33,216 nucleotides of DNA, taken from positions 1 through 33,216 of the forward strand of contig JAGHIA010000156.1 in NCBI GenBank assembly GCA_017887445.1, written 5' to 3'. The DNA comes from Fusicatenibacter sp. Lineage in GTDB: Bacteria; Bacillota; Clostridia; Lachnospirales; Lachnospiraceae. Shown piece by piece: positions 1 through 8,889 of the stretch. The notes under the pieces were generated by a model that was not told the DNA's origin, did no database searches, and saw only the letters and a program-made list of their open reading frames with translations. The position numbers were made by a program, and so were the translations under genes. How positions within the stretch are numbered: position 1 is the stretch's first letter; every line of letters starts with the position of its first letter.

Positions 1-543
1 GTACTGTGTGGGATTTTGAAAAATCAAAAAGGCTGCGTCTATATGGATGAAACTGCCGCCCCACCGAAGAAAAGACTGGCTGCAAGTTATATGGTTATGC
101 AGGAGGTAAACCATCAACTATTTACCGACAGCGTAGAGGAAGAAATCGTTCTCGGTGTCAGGGAGCCGTCCGAAGAACGCTTAAAGCAAGTGCTTCTTCA
201 AATGGATATAGCCACGTTGAAAGAACGCCACCCCATGACCCTATCCGGGGGCCAGAAACAGCGTGTGGCGATTGGAGCGGCTGTATTTTGCGGTAAAACC
301 ATCCTTGTATTCGATGAACCCACCAGCGGGCTGGATTTTAGCCATATGATGCAGACAGTGGGATTGCTGGAGCAACTGAAAAGCCCGGATATTTATATTT
401 TTGTTATTACACATGATTATGAATTTATCATATCGGCTTGTGATGAAGTTATTGAAATCTCATCAGGAGATTTGAAATGCAATTATTTCTTGGATGATGA
501 AGGAATTCAGAAGTTAAAAAAATTTTATCAACTAAATAACTAA
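1..543 (+). CDS. ABC transporter ATP-binding protein, 5' end cut by the window
   Basis: This is the C-terminal part of an ABC ATPase that would power import or export at the membrane. The reading frame is open from base 1, so the start codon and Walker A lie to the left of the window. Visible in order are a Q-loop (VMQEV), the signature LSGGQKQR, Walker B followed by the D-loop (ILVFDEPTSGLD) and the switch histidine (THD). The overall look is of the energy-coupling-factor (EcfA/YkoD-like) group, which often carries two such domains, but the substrate cannot be told from this fragment. No membrane partner is visible. The next gene is on the opposite strand, so this is the last gene of its operon. 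The family call is firm; the ECF assignment is inference. Confidence 0.85.
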   Translation, partial: VLCGILKNQKGCVYMDETAAPPKKRLAASYMVMQEVNHQLFTDSVEEEIVLGVREPSEERLKQVLLQMDIATLKERHPMTLSGGQKQRVAIGAAVFCGKTILVFDEPTSGLDFSHMMQTVGLLEQLKSPDIYIFVITHDYEFIISACDEVIEISSGDLKCNYFLDDEGIQKLKKFYQLNN

Positions 544-765
544 TAATATGATTTGGATGAGAATGGATAAGCCTACTATCTTGATCCGGTAGAGATTTTC
601 TGCGAAGAAATGTAGGATTTTGTCGAAACATTGCGAAAAATTCTTCTCAAATTATGTCGAAATTAAAGCCGTTTTAGGCTAGTAGGACACAAGTTCTCAT
701 TATAATTTGCTTTATGGGTTGAGGCAGACACTAAAAAATTCATGTAGTTTATAGCCTTATTCAGA
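544..765. other. AT-rich intergenic stretch between convergent genes
   Basis: I see no gene here. The stretch is AT-rich, and the only clear structure lies at its right end, where the terminator of the divergently coded XRE gene begins. Confidence 0.5.
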
Positions 766-810
766 AGAAAAAAATAAAACCAGTAAGAGGAATCCTCATT
801 TTACTGGTTT
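766..810 (-). terminator. Intrinsic terminator of the XRE regulator gene
   Basis: A 10-bp stem (AAACCAGTAA at 777-786 with TTACTGGTTT at 801-810) has an inner GAGGA/TCCTC extension. Read on the minus strand it is followed by a T-rich run at 776-766. It begins at the stop codon of the XRE gene, which it would terminate. Confidence 0.75.
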
Positions 811-1181
811 CATTTGGAATCGTTATTCTCAGATACTGAAACCTCGTCAAAGATGGATAGCTTTTGTGAGAGGAAGTCTACGGTATCAGAGATTACAATT
901 TTCTCTTTTGGACTGGCTTGGTTGTATTGGGCATTCATCCGTTTCAGCCGCTCATCTGATTCAGAAGCCTCCGGATAAAACAGAATATCAGCGGAGATAC
1001 CTAACCGCCGTATGATTGGAAACAAGACTTCATAGGACGGATTCATCAATCCCTTTTCGATATTTTGTATTGTTTTAATGGCTACACATGAATCATCAGC
1101 AAGCTGTTGTTGTGTCAATTTGCAAGATTTCCTAGCAATACGGAGACAATTGCCCAAGTAGCTTAAACGATCTTTCGGCAT
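810..1181 (-). CDS. XRE-family transcriptional regulator
   Basis: This small DNA-binding protein has about 123 residues. An N-terminal Cro/C1-type helix-turn-helix spans about residues 8-65 (LTQQQLADDSCVAIKTIQN is the recognition region, followed by IEKGLMNPS). The charged C-terminal half is probably for oligomerisation. ATG at 1181 is preferred because GAGGTG lies at proper spacing; ATG at 1187 sits too close to it. Upstream is a palindrome containing AAAATCGG/CCGATTTT that may be its operator, suggesting autoregulation. It is convergent with the ABC ATPase. Regulators of this kind are typical cargo or control genes of mobile elements; its target here is unknown. Confidence 0.8.
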   Translation of the reverse strand: MPKDRLSYLGNCLRIARKSCKLTQQQLADDSCVAIKTIQNIEKGLMNPSYEVLFPIIRRLGISADILFYPEASESDERLKRMNAQYNQASPKEKIVISDTVDFLSQKLSIFDEVSVSENNDSK

Positions 1182-1247
1182 AATCATTCACCTCATATAC
1201 ATTGTATCGTGCCGATTATAAAAATAGAATTACATAGTTATGCCTAT

Positions 1248-1273
1248 AAAATCGGTATTATTATGCCGATTTT
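1248..1273. promoter_or_regulatory. Candidate operator upstream of the XRE gene
   Basis: Perfect 8-bp inverted repeat AAAATCGG (1248-1255) and CCGATTTT (1266-1273), 10 bases apart. A further GCCGATT half-site lies at 1210-1217. A TATAAT on the minus strand (1215-1220) could be the -10 box of the XRE gene. The arrangement fits autorepression; binding is inferred only. Confidence 0.4.
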
Positions 1274-1516
1274 TAAATTGAATATACTCAGCCCTGTCTA
1301 AACAGTTCAAAACGGCTTGTTGCAGCAGGGTATACCGCAAAACCGTCTGTGATAGCCGAAGGAGGCATCATGGATGGTTTTATTTATAGGATATGAATTC
1401 AAAGTAGGTGATTATTTAAAAAAATCTCAGGATTAAGTAAGAATCCTTATACTCTCACATGTGCAAGATTTTGCACAAATAAAAAGCAGTATCATTCCAA
1501 ACAATGTTTTTCTTCT
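1274..1516. other. Intergenic stretch with no gene seen
   Basis: No convincing reading frame is visible. There is one small hairpin (TGTGCAA/TTGCACA, about 1460-1477) followed by an A/T-rich run. Because a terminator follows at 1517-1556 without an upstream plus-strand gene, a short untranslated transcript ending there is possible, but I see no clear promoter for it. Confidence 0.4.
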
Positions 1517-1556
1517 AAAAAAGTCAGGAAGCATCAAAAACTCCCTGACTTTTTTA
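1517..1556. terminator. Rho-independent terminator, usable in both directions
   Basis: A 12-bp stem AAAAAAGTCAGG (1517-1528) pairs with CCTGACTTTTTT (1544-1555). The T-run follows on both strands. No plus-strand gene precedes it, so it either insulates the sigma-like gene downstream or ends an unannotated short RNA. Confidence 0.75.
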
Positions 1557-1638
1557 TTTGTCGATTTTTAGCGATATATGACGAATACCACTTTAAATCG
1601 AATTATCTTCTCTTACATAAAATCCTTCCTAAGAAGGG

Positions 1639-1831
1639 TTATCCCGGACAGTGAATGTCCGGATAAGAGGGGATTTAGTAAAAACTGTCCGGCAGTGGCA
1701 GGACGATAAAGAAAAAGTCATAGGTTGTGGGAAAGGCAGATGTTACAACGGTATCTGCAGAAAAGCCAGTCGGTGTCGTTCACCGCCACCTTCGATCTGA
1801 TTTCAAAAAATTTCAGATTGGAGGAAAAAAC
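1639..1831 (+). other. Hairpin-rich leader of the sigma-like gene
   Basis: Three hairpins lie just before the gene: CCGGACA/TGTCCGG (1644-1650 with 1656-1662, extended by TTAT/ATAA), CGGTG/CACCG (about 1771-1785) and ATCTGA/TCAGAT (1796-1801 with 1813-1818). The last ends directly before the GGAGG ribosome binding site. The leader may be regulatory; no known riboswitch class was recognised. Confidence 0.35.
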
Positions 1832-2257
1832 ATGGCTTATAACAAAGCAAGAGAAGAATATAGATGGAAACTTTGGAAGAAACACGAAGAAGATATATTA
1901 AGAAAACTGGGCATGGATGAGGACGCTATCCTGAAGCTTAGAGAAAGTGATTGGGAGGATTTTAACGCAGATAGAAGATTTCAGGAACACCAGACACCCG
2001 TGGATTATATGGAATCTCTGTTGGAAGAAAAAAAGGAACAGGAACCAGAAATTCAGAAAGTAGATGATTTGTTGAATTCCATAGGAGATGAGCGCCTGCT
2101 ACATATCTTACTGGAAACCGATAAAAAAACGCTTCAGATTATTATTATGAAGATGGTTGGGTATACGCCGAAAGAGATTAGTCGGTATATGAACATACCA
2201 GAGCAAACTGTATATACGAAACTTAGAAGGCTGCGGGAAAAAATTAAAAAAATTTAA
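1832..2257 (+). CDS. Small sigma-70 region-4-like HTH protein
   Basis: The protein has 141 residues. The N-terminal half is highly charged and unrecognised. The C-terminal 60 residues form a sigma-region-4-like helix-turn-helix: YTPKEISRYMNIPEQTVYTK then LRRLREKIKKI. There is no region 2, so it is not a full sigma factor; proteins of this shape are common in conjugative and phage-like elements of Clostridia, where they act as regulators or anti-repressors. ATG 1832 is chosen because GGAGG at 1820-1824 is well spaced; a longer frame upstream lacks a site. It is followed by a long structured non-coding stretch. The fold is likely; the role is inference. Confidence 0.7.
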   Translation: MAYNKAREEYRWKLWKKHEEDILRKLGMDEDAILKLRESDWEDFNADRRFQEHQTPVDYMESLLEEKKEQEPEIQKVDDLLNSIGDERLLHILLETDKKTLQIIIMKMVGYTPKEISRYMNIPEQTVYTKLRRLREKIKKI

Positions 2258-2357
2258 AAGCTGAATAAAAAACGGGAATCTCATCGGCTAATTAGTGTAA
2301 GGGGAGAACTGCCCTTTTGGAACCTTGACAACTACATATCAACATTACTGGTACGTT

Positions 2358-2790
2358 CCCATGGATAGTAGCGTAGTAGGATGAGCGCCATGACGGAAGA
2401 AGCCGAGGCAGGTATCAACTCAGGGAAAATGAAAATGCACAGCCGTGCAATTCTGATATGTTTAGATCCCTGCTCGGTTTCTTCTTGAGCGATAGATCAG
2501 ACCTATCAGGGAGCCTTGGCAAGTTTCCCGCCAAGATCATCCATGGGGGATAATGATACGTGTATCTGCCAAAATGCAGAGGATGGACTCCGGGTTGTAA
2601 TCAGCAAGACCCCTAGAATATTTGCGAACGGCATAGCCAATGCCTGCCAGTGATGTTCCCACTGTCTTAAATTAAGGCAGAAGATGTCAGGGGTGCGAGG
2701 TCAAATGTGACATCTGAATAATTTACAGAAATCAATCGAAGTGTGTCGTTGATATCAGATATATGCGGCTGTGGGAATACTCACAGCCGT
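2358..2790 (+). ncRNA. Candidate large structured RNA, unnamed
   Basis: No gene fits this stretch, but it is full of pairings on the plus strand. A long-range stem joins CCCATGGAT (2359-2367) to ATCCATGGG (2539-2547). Inside it, 2396-2412 pairs with 2469-2484 (about 16 bp with a bulge) and TGCAC/GTGCA forms at 2436-2449. CTTGGC/GCCAAG forms at 2515-2535. Further hairpins are GATAC/GTATC at 2555-2566 (mutually exclusive with the next), TCTGC/GCAGA at 2565-2580, GGCAT/ATGCC at 2630-2644, an 8-bp stem at 2662-2680, GATGTCA/TGACATC at 2683-2714 and an 11-bp stem around CGGCTGTG/CACAGCCG up to about 2790. It ends about 40 bases before the DUF3846 gene. I do not recognise tmRNA, RNase P, 6S, a riboswitch or a group I/II intron in it. 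Confidence 0.4.
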
Positions 2791-2829
2791 ATCCTTGTGA
2801 TATTAACGTCACCCAGAAAGGAAATGTTT

Positions 2830-3336
2830 ATGGAACAGGAAAAAATGTTGAAGGAAGATACGCTTGAAGATGAATTTATAACCGTTTTGGTTGTAGAGCC
2901 TATGAAACCCGCTTATGTAAAGAAGATTTCTATTGATTATCAAGCAATGCAAAAAGAAGTTGGAGGGGACATAGAATCTCTTGCTCCATTTAAAGATCAG
3001 GTTGAACTTGTTATGAATGCAGAAGGAAAACTGTGTCATTTGCCCTTAAACAGAGAAATTTATGATGAGGAAGGAAAACTTTGGGATGTAATCGCAGGAA
3101 CATTTTTAGTGGTAGGGGTCACAGAATACGATTTTGGTTCACTAACTCCTGATCAGGTTGAAAAATACATGGAAAAATTTCGAGTACCACAGATTTTTGC
3201 ATATCTCAATGGAAGAATGGTTGCAGTTCCGGCCACATTCCCAGACAAGCCGTCTGAAAAGGAAGAAAAACCTAAAGTAGAACAAAAACGGAAAGGAAAG
3301 AAAATAAGGAAGGAGAAAACAGGATATGAACGATGA
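2830..3336 (+). CDS. DUF3846-like protein of a mobile element
   Basis: The protein has 168 residues. Residues about 18-100 resemble the DUF3846 domain of phage and conjugative-element proteins (ITVLVVEPMKPAYVKKI, then CHLPLNREIYDE and IAGTFLVVG). The C-terminal tail of about 30 residues is very rich in Lys and Glu and is likely disordered. ATG 2830 is preferred over 2824 because AGAAAGG is better spaced from it. The gene overlaps the start of the helicase gene by 11 bases, so the two are probably translationally coupled. The molecular function of DUF3846 is unknown to me; association with a helicase suggests a role in element DNA metabolism, which is inference. Confidence 0.7.
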   Translation: MEQEKMLKEDTLEDEFITVLVVEPMKPAYVKKISIDYQAMQKEVGGDIESLAPFKDQVELVMNAEGKLCHLPLNREIYDEEGKLWDVIAGTFLVVGVTEYDFGSLTPDQVEKYMEKFRVPQIFAYLNGRMVAVPATFPDKPSEKEEKPKVEQKRKGKKIRKEKTGYER

Positions 3337-5311
3337 AAGAAAGTGGAACTGCAGAACCAATTATCAAAGAAAAGCACATCAGGAGATTGATTATATTTTC
3401 CTTACTCTCCTTCCGCGGGAGGGATTAAGCATACGTGAGGAACAAGTCAAACTTTCCCACGAAATGTTAAATGCTCTAATGGATGGGAAAATTGCACTCT
3501 GCGATGCTGGTGTAGGTATTGGGAAAACTTATGCCTATTTAGTTGCTTGCATCTTAATGCGCCGTTATTCAGCTGCTCTGCATCAGTCATATTTCTGTGA
3601 TCATCGACCAATTGTAATCTCAACTTCTAGCATTGCTTTACAAGAAGCAATACTAAAAGAATATCTTCCTTTTTTATCCAATGTGTTTTTAAAAGCGGGC
3701 TTGATTGAATCCTCTTTAAAGGCTGTTGTCCGGAAGGGAAAGGAGCATTTTGTATGTGATTACCGATTAGATATACGGTTAGAGGCTATCCGTGAGAAAG
3801 CCAAAAACGAAAAGCAAAAGGCTGCTTTGATGTCTCTGCGTAACATTTATGATATGGATGAGGTAGCTAATTTGAGCAATTTTGACCGGAGGTTGGTATG
3901 TGTACCTAAATTCTGTCCAAAGGAATGCCCTGGAAGGAATAGTTGCCGGTACCAAACATATTTAAGACAATCGAAGGATCCAGAGATCCTTTTTCAAATA
4001 TGTAATCATAATTATCTCTTGGCAGATGCATCTCACCGAGCAAAGGGATACCGACCGCTTCTCTCCACTTATCGTGCGCTGATTGTGGATGAAGCACATA
4101 AGCTCCCGGAGGCGGCAAGACAAATGTACGGGAAGTGCCTTTCTTTTGATGATATACAAGAAATCTGCTTTTTTCTGGAGCAGGAACATCTAGCAAAAGA
4201 AGCCAGACAGCTCAATGCGGTATTTCATAACCTGTTTCATGTAATCTATGAAAATCATGTGACAAGGGCAGGTCTTTCCCAAGAATTTCGCCGGACAGAA
4301 GAATGTGTACTTGTGTTGGAAGAAGGGAAAAGAAGCCTGCTGGATTTTTCAGAAAGACTAAAAAACGCTATGCCGGGATGGGTCAAAAACCGGCTGGAAG
4401 AAGCCATGGAAGTCTTATGCTTATTCCAAAATCCCGGTAAGTGGGATGTATTGCACCTAGAACATGAGAAGGGCAAGCTGCCACAGCTCTGTGTGACGAG
4501 CCGAAAAATTCCTGATTTACTCTCCAGTATGTTGTGGAGCCAAGGGTTTCCAGCCATCCTTACTAGCGGAACTCTTAAGGCTGGAAATGGATTTGGACGT
4601 ACAAAACAGGAAACCGGGCTGGAAACGGACCAGCGGGTCCAAGAATATGTGGCTTATTCCCCATTTAATTATAAGCAGAACTGTCTGCTGTACTTACCTC
4701 GGACATTAAAACGGACCAGACATGGCAGTCCGGAGGAAGCAGAAATACTTGCAAAACATATCCAGCGCCTGATCTGTTCTACTTATGGGCATACATTGGT
4801 GTTATTCACCTCTTATTCACTTATGGGAAATGTGTATCAAATTCTGCGGAACCATTTACCTTTTCCGATGGTGGAAGTTTGGAGAAATGCCCAAGAGGAA
4901 ATTTTACGCTTTAAGACTTTAGATAATGCGGTACTGTTCGCTGCCGGGTCTTGCTGGGAAGGTGTGGATTTTCCGGGGGATATTGTTTCCTCACTGATTA
5001 TTGTTAGGCTCCCTTTTGCTGTTCCTAATCCGCTCAGTGAAGCCGAAAAGGAGAATTATGAAAGCCTGAATGATTATATCAGGGGCAGTATTGTTCCAGA
5101 TATGCAGAGGAAACTGCGTCAAGGTTTTGGCAGAGCAATCCGGACGGAAAGCGACACCTGTGTAGTGTCTATTCTTGATCATAGGGCGATAGCTGGTGGC
5201 CGTTATCATGATGATGTGCTGTGTGCGCTTCCGAACTGTCAGATGGCAGAGCGGATTGAAGATGTTGAGGCATTTATCCGGCGCCAGAAAGAAGAAGGAT
5301 ACTATATGTAA
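3326..5311 (+). CDS. DinG/XPD-type ATP-dependent DNA helicase
   Basis: The protein has 661 residues, the length of DinG-family superfamily-2 helicases that unwind DNA 5' to 3'. Motifs in order are Walker A GVGIGKT (about residue 65), the DEAH box in LIVDEAHKL (about 254), SGTL (about 413), EGVDFPGD (about 545) and motif VI QGFGRAIRT (about 598). Between Walker A and the DEAH box are Cys about 143 and the cluster CVPKFCPKECPGRNSC (about 191-206), which fits the 4Fe-4S domain of the Rad3/XPD/DinG group. The start overlaps the DUF3846 gene. DinG proteins resolve R-loops and replication conflicts; in a mobile element it may serve replication or transfer of the element. The family call is firm. 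Confidence 0.88.
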   Translation: MNDERKWNCRTNYQRKAHQEIDYIFLTLLPREGLSIREEQVKLSHEMLNALMDGKIALCDAGVGIGKTYAYLVACILMRRYSAALHQSYFCDHRPIVISTSSIALQEAILKEYLPFLSNVFLKAGLIESSLKAVVRKGKEHFVCDYRLDIRLEAIREKAKNEKQKAALMSLRNIYDMDEVANLSNFDRRLVCVPKFCPKECPGRNSCRYQTYLRQSKDPEILFQICNHNYLLADASHRAKGYRPLLSTYRALIVDEAHKLPEAARQMYGKCLSFDDIQEICFFLEQEHLAKEARQLNAVFHNLFHVIYENHVTRAGLSQEFRRTEECVLVLEEGKRSLLDFSERLKNAMPGWVKNRLEEAMEVLCLFQNPGKWDVLHLEHEKGKLPQLCVTSRKIPDLLSSMLWSQGFPAILTSGTLKAGNGFGRTKQETGLETDQRVQEYVAYSPFNYKQNCLLYLPRTLKRTRHGSPEEAEILAKHIQRLICSTYGHTLVLFTSYSLMGNVYQILRNHLPFPMVEVWRNAQEEILRFKTLDNAVLFAAGSCWEGVDFPGDIVSSLIIVRLPFAVPNPLSEAEKENYESLNDYIRGSIVPDMQRKLRQGFGRAIRTESDTCVVSILDHRAIAGGRYHDDVLCALPNCQMAERIEDVEAFIRRQKEEGYYM

Positions 5312-5340
5312 GTATTTTATGAGGGGAAGGAGGATGATGA

Positions 5341-5613
5341 ATGGAGAATATAAATGACCGGAAAAGATTTTTGCCGATAAGGATTGTACAGCAGTTGAAA
5401 GAATATTCAGTTCAATTTGAACAGATAGATGAGGACGTAAAAAATATTTACAAAGAATTAAATGCTTCTGTTGATACTTTAAGAAAAAATCATGGTAAAG
5501 AAGATCCGGAATTCCTTATGGAAATGGTAAATCATCTTCCTTTATGTGAGACCCGAATAAATATAGAATCCAGACTGGAGATTTTATTTATAGGAAGATT
5601 TTGTTGGTTCTGA
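5341..5613 (+). CDS. Small hypothetical protein, likely helical
   Basis: The protein has 90 residues and no recognised domain. The middle (about 15-60) is charged and helix-forming, possibly a coiled coil (QLKEYSVQFEQIDEDVKNIY). It has a good AAGGAGG site and follows the helicase gene by 29 bases, so it is probably cotranscribed. The end runs into an aromatic-rich tail (FIGRFCWF) that could reflect truncation by a frameshift. Confidence 0.5.
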   Translation: MENINDRKRFLPIRIVQQLKEYSVQFEQIDEDVKNIYKELNASVDTLRKNHGKEDPEFLMEMVNHLPLCETRINIESRLEILFIGRFCWF

Positions 5614-5755
5614 TCTAAATAGAAGGCTTATGGGAAGCGAAAATTTGTTGGTATTTATGGAGCGGTTTGAAAGGAATTGGTGGTATTGGTGATAGCTTTA
5701 TTGGCATGGAGTGGGTATACTGTGTATAGCGTTAGAAAGTGAGGAAGTGATCAAA

Positions 5756-6877
5756 ATGGCACAATATGTAGTAGAAATGCAGGAAGAAAAACATGAAAAA
5801 TTTTATTTCATAAGAGAAACAGAAAGTATGGATATTGTCCTTTTGCCTTCCAAATATCTGATGCATAAAAAACGATCTCATTTGTCACCAAATACCTTGA
5901 AGGAAAAAGCGTTTGCACTCTCCTATTATCTGAATTATATGGCGCAGGGTGAACTACAGCTGGAAAATGTTTATGGAATGACTTATTCAAAACAACATGA
6001 GCATTTTACCGATTTCCTTCTATGGCTGAAAACAGGTAGCCAACATACAAGAAAGAAATACAAAAAACTTCCTTCCAATGAAACGTGCAATACCTATCTT
6101 AAGGAAGTGTTTCAATTTTACAGATTTCTGGAACAGGAATATAGTCAGGCGCAAAGTCTTAAAGTTTTATCGGACCAGCAAATTGTTGTCCGGAATTCTG
6201 TAGGAGTGCGGAGGATCTTAAACCGAAAAGGTTTCCATGGATACCTTCAGGAAAAAGGGCATCAAGGAAAAACAATTGAGCAGGACGAGATCTTGGTATT
6301 ACTGCAAGCATGCACAAACTGTCGGGATCAAGTTCTGCTTTTATTATTAGCTGAAACAGGATTTCGGATTGGAGAATTATTAGGTATCCGTTACCAAAGC
6401 GATATCGACTTCGGGGGGCACATACTTTATGTAAATTTCCGAGAGGACAATGAAAATAATGCGCGGGCCAAAAACGCAGAGTTTCGTAAGGCAAAAATCA
6501 GTGATGCCACCTTTGACATCCTGATGTTTTATATCGAAGAATTTAAGGATTTGATCTTTAAACAAGAATATCTGTTTGTCAATATTGCCGGAGACTTTGC
6601 GGGACAGCCATTTAAGATCAGCGGAGTTTACTCAATGTTGAAGAAACTGGAAGAAAAGACTGGGATCAAGGCAACCCCTCATATGCTGCGGCATTATTTC
6701 GCTAACGCCAGAAGAAAAGGTGGATGGCGGCTGGAACTCATCAGCCATGCACTTGGACATAGACAGATAGAGACGACCATACGCTACCTGAATTATACAG
6801 AAGATGAGTTGATTGAAGTCAGTGATGAATTTTATAGCAGGCATCAGGCCCTGTATAATATCCAAGAACTGCTATAA
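5756..6877 (+). CDS. Tyrosine recombinase 1 of a Tn554-like module (TnpA-like)
   Basis: The protein has 373 residues, close to the 361 of Tn554 TnpA. It would cut and rejoin DNA at the transposon ends through a covalent phosphotyrosine. The N-terminal half looks like a SAM-like core-binding domain; the catalytic domain shows Arg in TGFRIGE (about 203), the HxxRH box in TPHMLRH (about 308), LGH (about 333) and the nucleophile Tyr in TTIRYLNY (about 343). ATG 5756 is chosen for the GAGGAAG site; the frame is open 45 bases further up. It is the first of three consecutive recombinase genes, 17 bases before the second. The recombinase call is firm; the TnpA equivalence rests on order and size. Confidence 0.87.
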   Translation: MAQYVVEMQEEKHEKFYFIRETESMDIVLLPSKYLMHKKRSHLSPNTLKEKAFALSYYLNYMAQGELQLENVYGMTYSKQHEHFTDFLLWLKTGSQHTRKKYKKLPSNETCNTYLKEVFQFYRFLEQEYSQAQSLKVLSDQQIVVRNSVGVRRILNRKGFHGYLQEKGHQGKTIEQDEILVLLQACTNCRDQVLLLLLAETGFRIGELLGIRYQSDIDFGGHILYVNFREDNENNARAKNAEFRKAKISDATFDILMFYIEEFKDLIFKQEYLFVNIAGDFAGQPFKISGVYSMLKKLEEKTGIKATPHMLRHYFANARRKGGWRLELISHALGHRQIETTIRYLNYTEDELIEVSDEFYSRHQALYNIQELL

Positions 6878-6894
6878 AAGGAGGAGGCGATAAC

Positions 6895-8889
6895 GTGTCT
6901 GCAATCGTATTACGACAGACAGAACAGGCAAATATACAAAACTTGCATGATCAGTTGATGTCAGGAGAGGTATTGCAGAGAGAATTGTGGGAAGAAGCAG
7001 AGGAATATTTAATACATAGGGGTATTTACGATGTTACCCTGATCGAAGAAAACGACTTCCAAGAGTATAAAAAAATCCTGATTAATGACAAAGGATATGT
7101 AAGGCAACGAGCCATCGAAAGAACGGCTGCACTTCGAGATATCCAGAAATATTGGTTAACAAAAGAATTTGGAGAACTACTTGGGGAAATTGATGGTTGT
7201 AATGTTTCTGAGCCGAAATTAAAGGGAAATGTAAGACGGTTCCTTATTCGACAGGGCATCCATCATATCCGTGAGATTAATTATCTGGTACGGGAAAAAT
7301 ATGAAACTGAACTGCTGGAAACCAGAAGCTATACTCAGGCTTTAAGATATCTGAAAGTATTCGATCATATCAAACAGCAGGACATCCGAAAAGAAATGGA
7401 AAGCCTTGCTGGTCTGGCACGGAACCGGATGCAATATAAAAACCAGATTCTATTTTTACCTTATCTACCGGACCAGAAGCTGGCTAAAGATTTTGAATAT
7501 ATACAAGATAAACAGGAACTGGTATGGGATTTTATGACAACGGCACCAGAGCTGCTGAAGCATCAGGTTTTCTATCTCCTGACTTATACCCTTGAGCATT
7601 TATATCGGGATAATCCAAAAGAACGGCGTGTAAGGTACCTGCTTCCATTACATTGGCTATACGATTTTTGCATAGAAGAAAACATACCTGATTTGGAGTG
7701 CATGGAAATAAAACAGATTCAGAAATTTGAAAAAAATGTAGAAAAAAAGGTGGCTAATGTAAAAAATGCCATGCAGATTGTGGATAACAGCCGCAGAATC
7801 CTGTTCCTTGCAGCATCGGAAATCCATTGGTATGCAAATGTATGGTATATGGAACGGTTCCATTTAGCAGAGGATCGGCTTAACCCAAGCAATCCAGTGC
7901 TGCGGCTGACCTTTATCGATGTGGAGAATAGAAAGAACCGGGAGATCCTGCAGAAATATGCGCAATACCATGTAGGAATCGGAAACCTTACTATAGGTAA
8001 TATCCGCCAGCAGCTGTACGAGATTAAAAGGCTAATGCAATATTTTGATGCCGAAGAATCTATCTGCGAAGTGGATACAAAAAAACTGGATAGTTATTTT
8101 AAAGTATTGGATGAAAAAGAGACGAAAGATGCCACCTTTAATACACGTATCGCACATATACAGAAATTTTATGAGTTTCTGAAAGTAAGAGGCTATATCA
8201 AAGAAATTCCTTTTCAAGATAGTTATTACTATAAAAAGACATTCCCGGAGCATCATGACAGGACGGTTGAGGAAAGCATATTTATGGAAATACTGTCCAA
8301 ATTATATACTTTTCCATTAGAATTACGGCTGATCTTCCTGCATTTATGGTGTACTGGCTTGAGGATTAGCGAAGTGTGTACCCTGAAAGGTGACGCCTAC
8401 TCTTGGGATGGAGAAGATGCTTGGCTGAAGATATACCAGATTAAGATGAAGGCCGATAAAATGATACCGATTCCCCTAGTGCTTTATAAAATTATGCAGA
8501 CTTATATCAGTAAACGCCATATCCGCTCAAAAGAATATATTTTTAAAGCACAAGACGGAAAAGCCTACAGGTATGGCACATTTGTGAAAAATTTCAAAGC
8601 ACAATGTGAAAATCTTGGAATTGCCAATAGTGAATATGTGTTCAAGAGCCATGATTATAGGCATACCCTGGCAACGCGGTTTTATGACAACGAAGTTTCG
8701 CTGCAGACAATCCGTGATTACCTTGGACATTATTCGGAAGAGATGACGAAGCAATATGTTGATTATATGCCCAAGAAAGTTGCAAAAGCAAATGAAGAGT
8801 TTTATGCAAAGCCTGAAAATAACTTGGGAGCTATGATTACGGTAAAGAAACGTGGTGAGAAGTATGCTGACAAGAATTTACCTAAATGA
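6895..8889 (+). CDS. Tyrosine recombinase 2 of the module (TnpB-like)
   Basis: The protein has 664 residues, similar to the 630 of Tn554 TnpB, with a long unrecognised N-terminal region of about 400 residues before the recombinase core. Catalytic residues are present: Arg in CTGLRISE (about 489), HDYRH (about 585), LGH (about 610) and a Tyr in KQYVDY (about 620). The start is GTG 6895, directly behind a strong AAAGGAGGAGG site, which decides against later ATGs. It overlaps the third recombinase gene by about 26 bases. In Tn554 TnpA and TnpB are both needed for transposition; here they probably act with the third recombinase at the same ends. Confidence 0.87.
   Translation: MSAIVLRQTEQANIQNLHDQLMSGEVLQRELWEEAEEYLIHRGIYDVTLIEENDFQEYKKILINDKGYVRQRAIERTAALRDIQKYWLTKEFGELLGEIDGCNVSEPKLKGNVRRFLIRQGIHHIREINYLVREKYETELLETRSYTQALRYLKVFDHIKQQDIRKEMESLAGLARNRMQYKNQILFLPYLPDQKLAKDFEYIQDKQELVWDFMTTAPELLKHQVFYLLTYTLEHLYRDNPKERRVRYLLPLHWLYDFCIEENIPDLECMEIKQIQKFEKNVEKKVANVKNAMQIVDNSRRILFLAASEIHWYANVWYMERFHLAEDRLNPSNPVLRLTFIDVENRKNREILQKYAQYHVGIGNLTIGNIRQQLYEIKRLMQYFDAEESICEVDTKKLDSYFKVLDEKETKDATFNTRIAHIQKFYEFLKVRGYIKEIPFQDSYYYKKTFPEHHDRTVEESIFMEILSKLYTFPLELRLIFLHLWCTGLRISEVCTLKGDAYSWDGEDAWLKIYQIKMKADKMIPIPLVLYKIMQTYISKRHIRSKEYIFKAQDGKAYRYGTFVKNFKAQCENLGIANSEYVFKSHDYRHTLATRFYDNEVSLQTIRDYLGHYSEEMTKQYVDYMPKKVAKANEEFYAKPENNLGAMITVKKRGEKYADKNLPK

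Noticed and set aside
2258-2829. Group I or group II intron, tmRNA or RNase P in the hairpin-rich stretch
   Set aside because: No domain V-like hairpin, no intron-encoded protein, no tag reading frame and no RNase P core motifs could be found.
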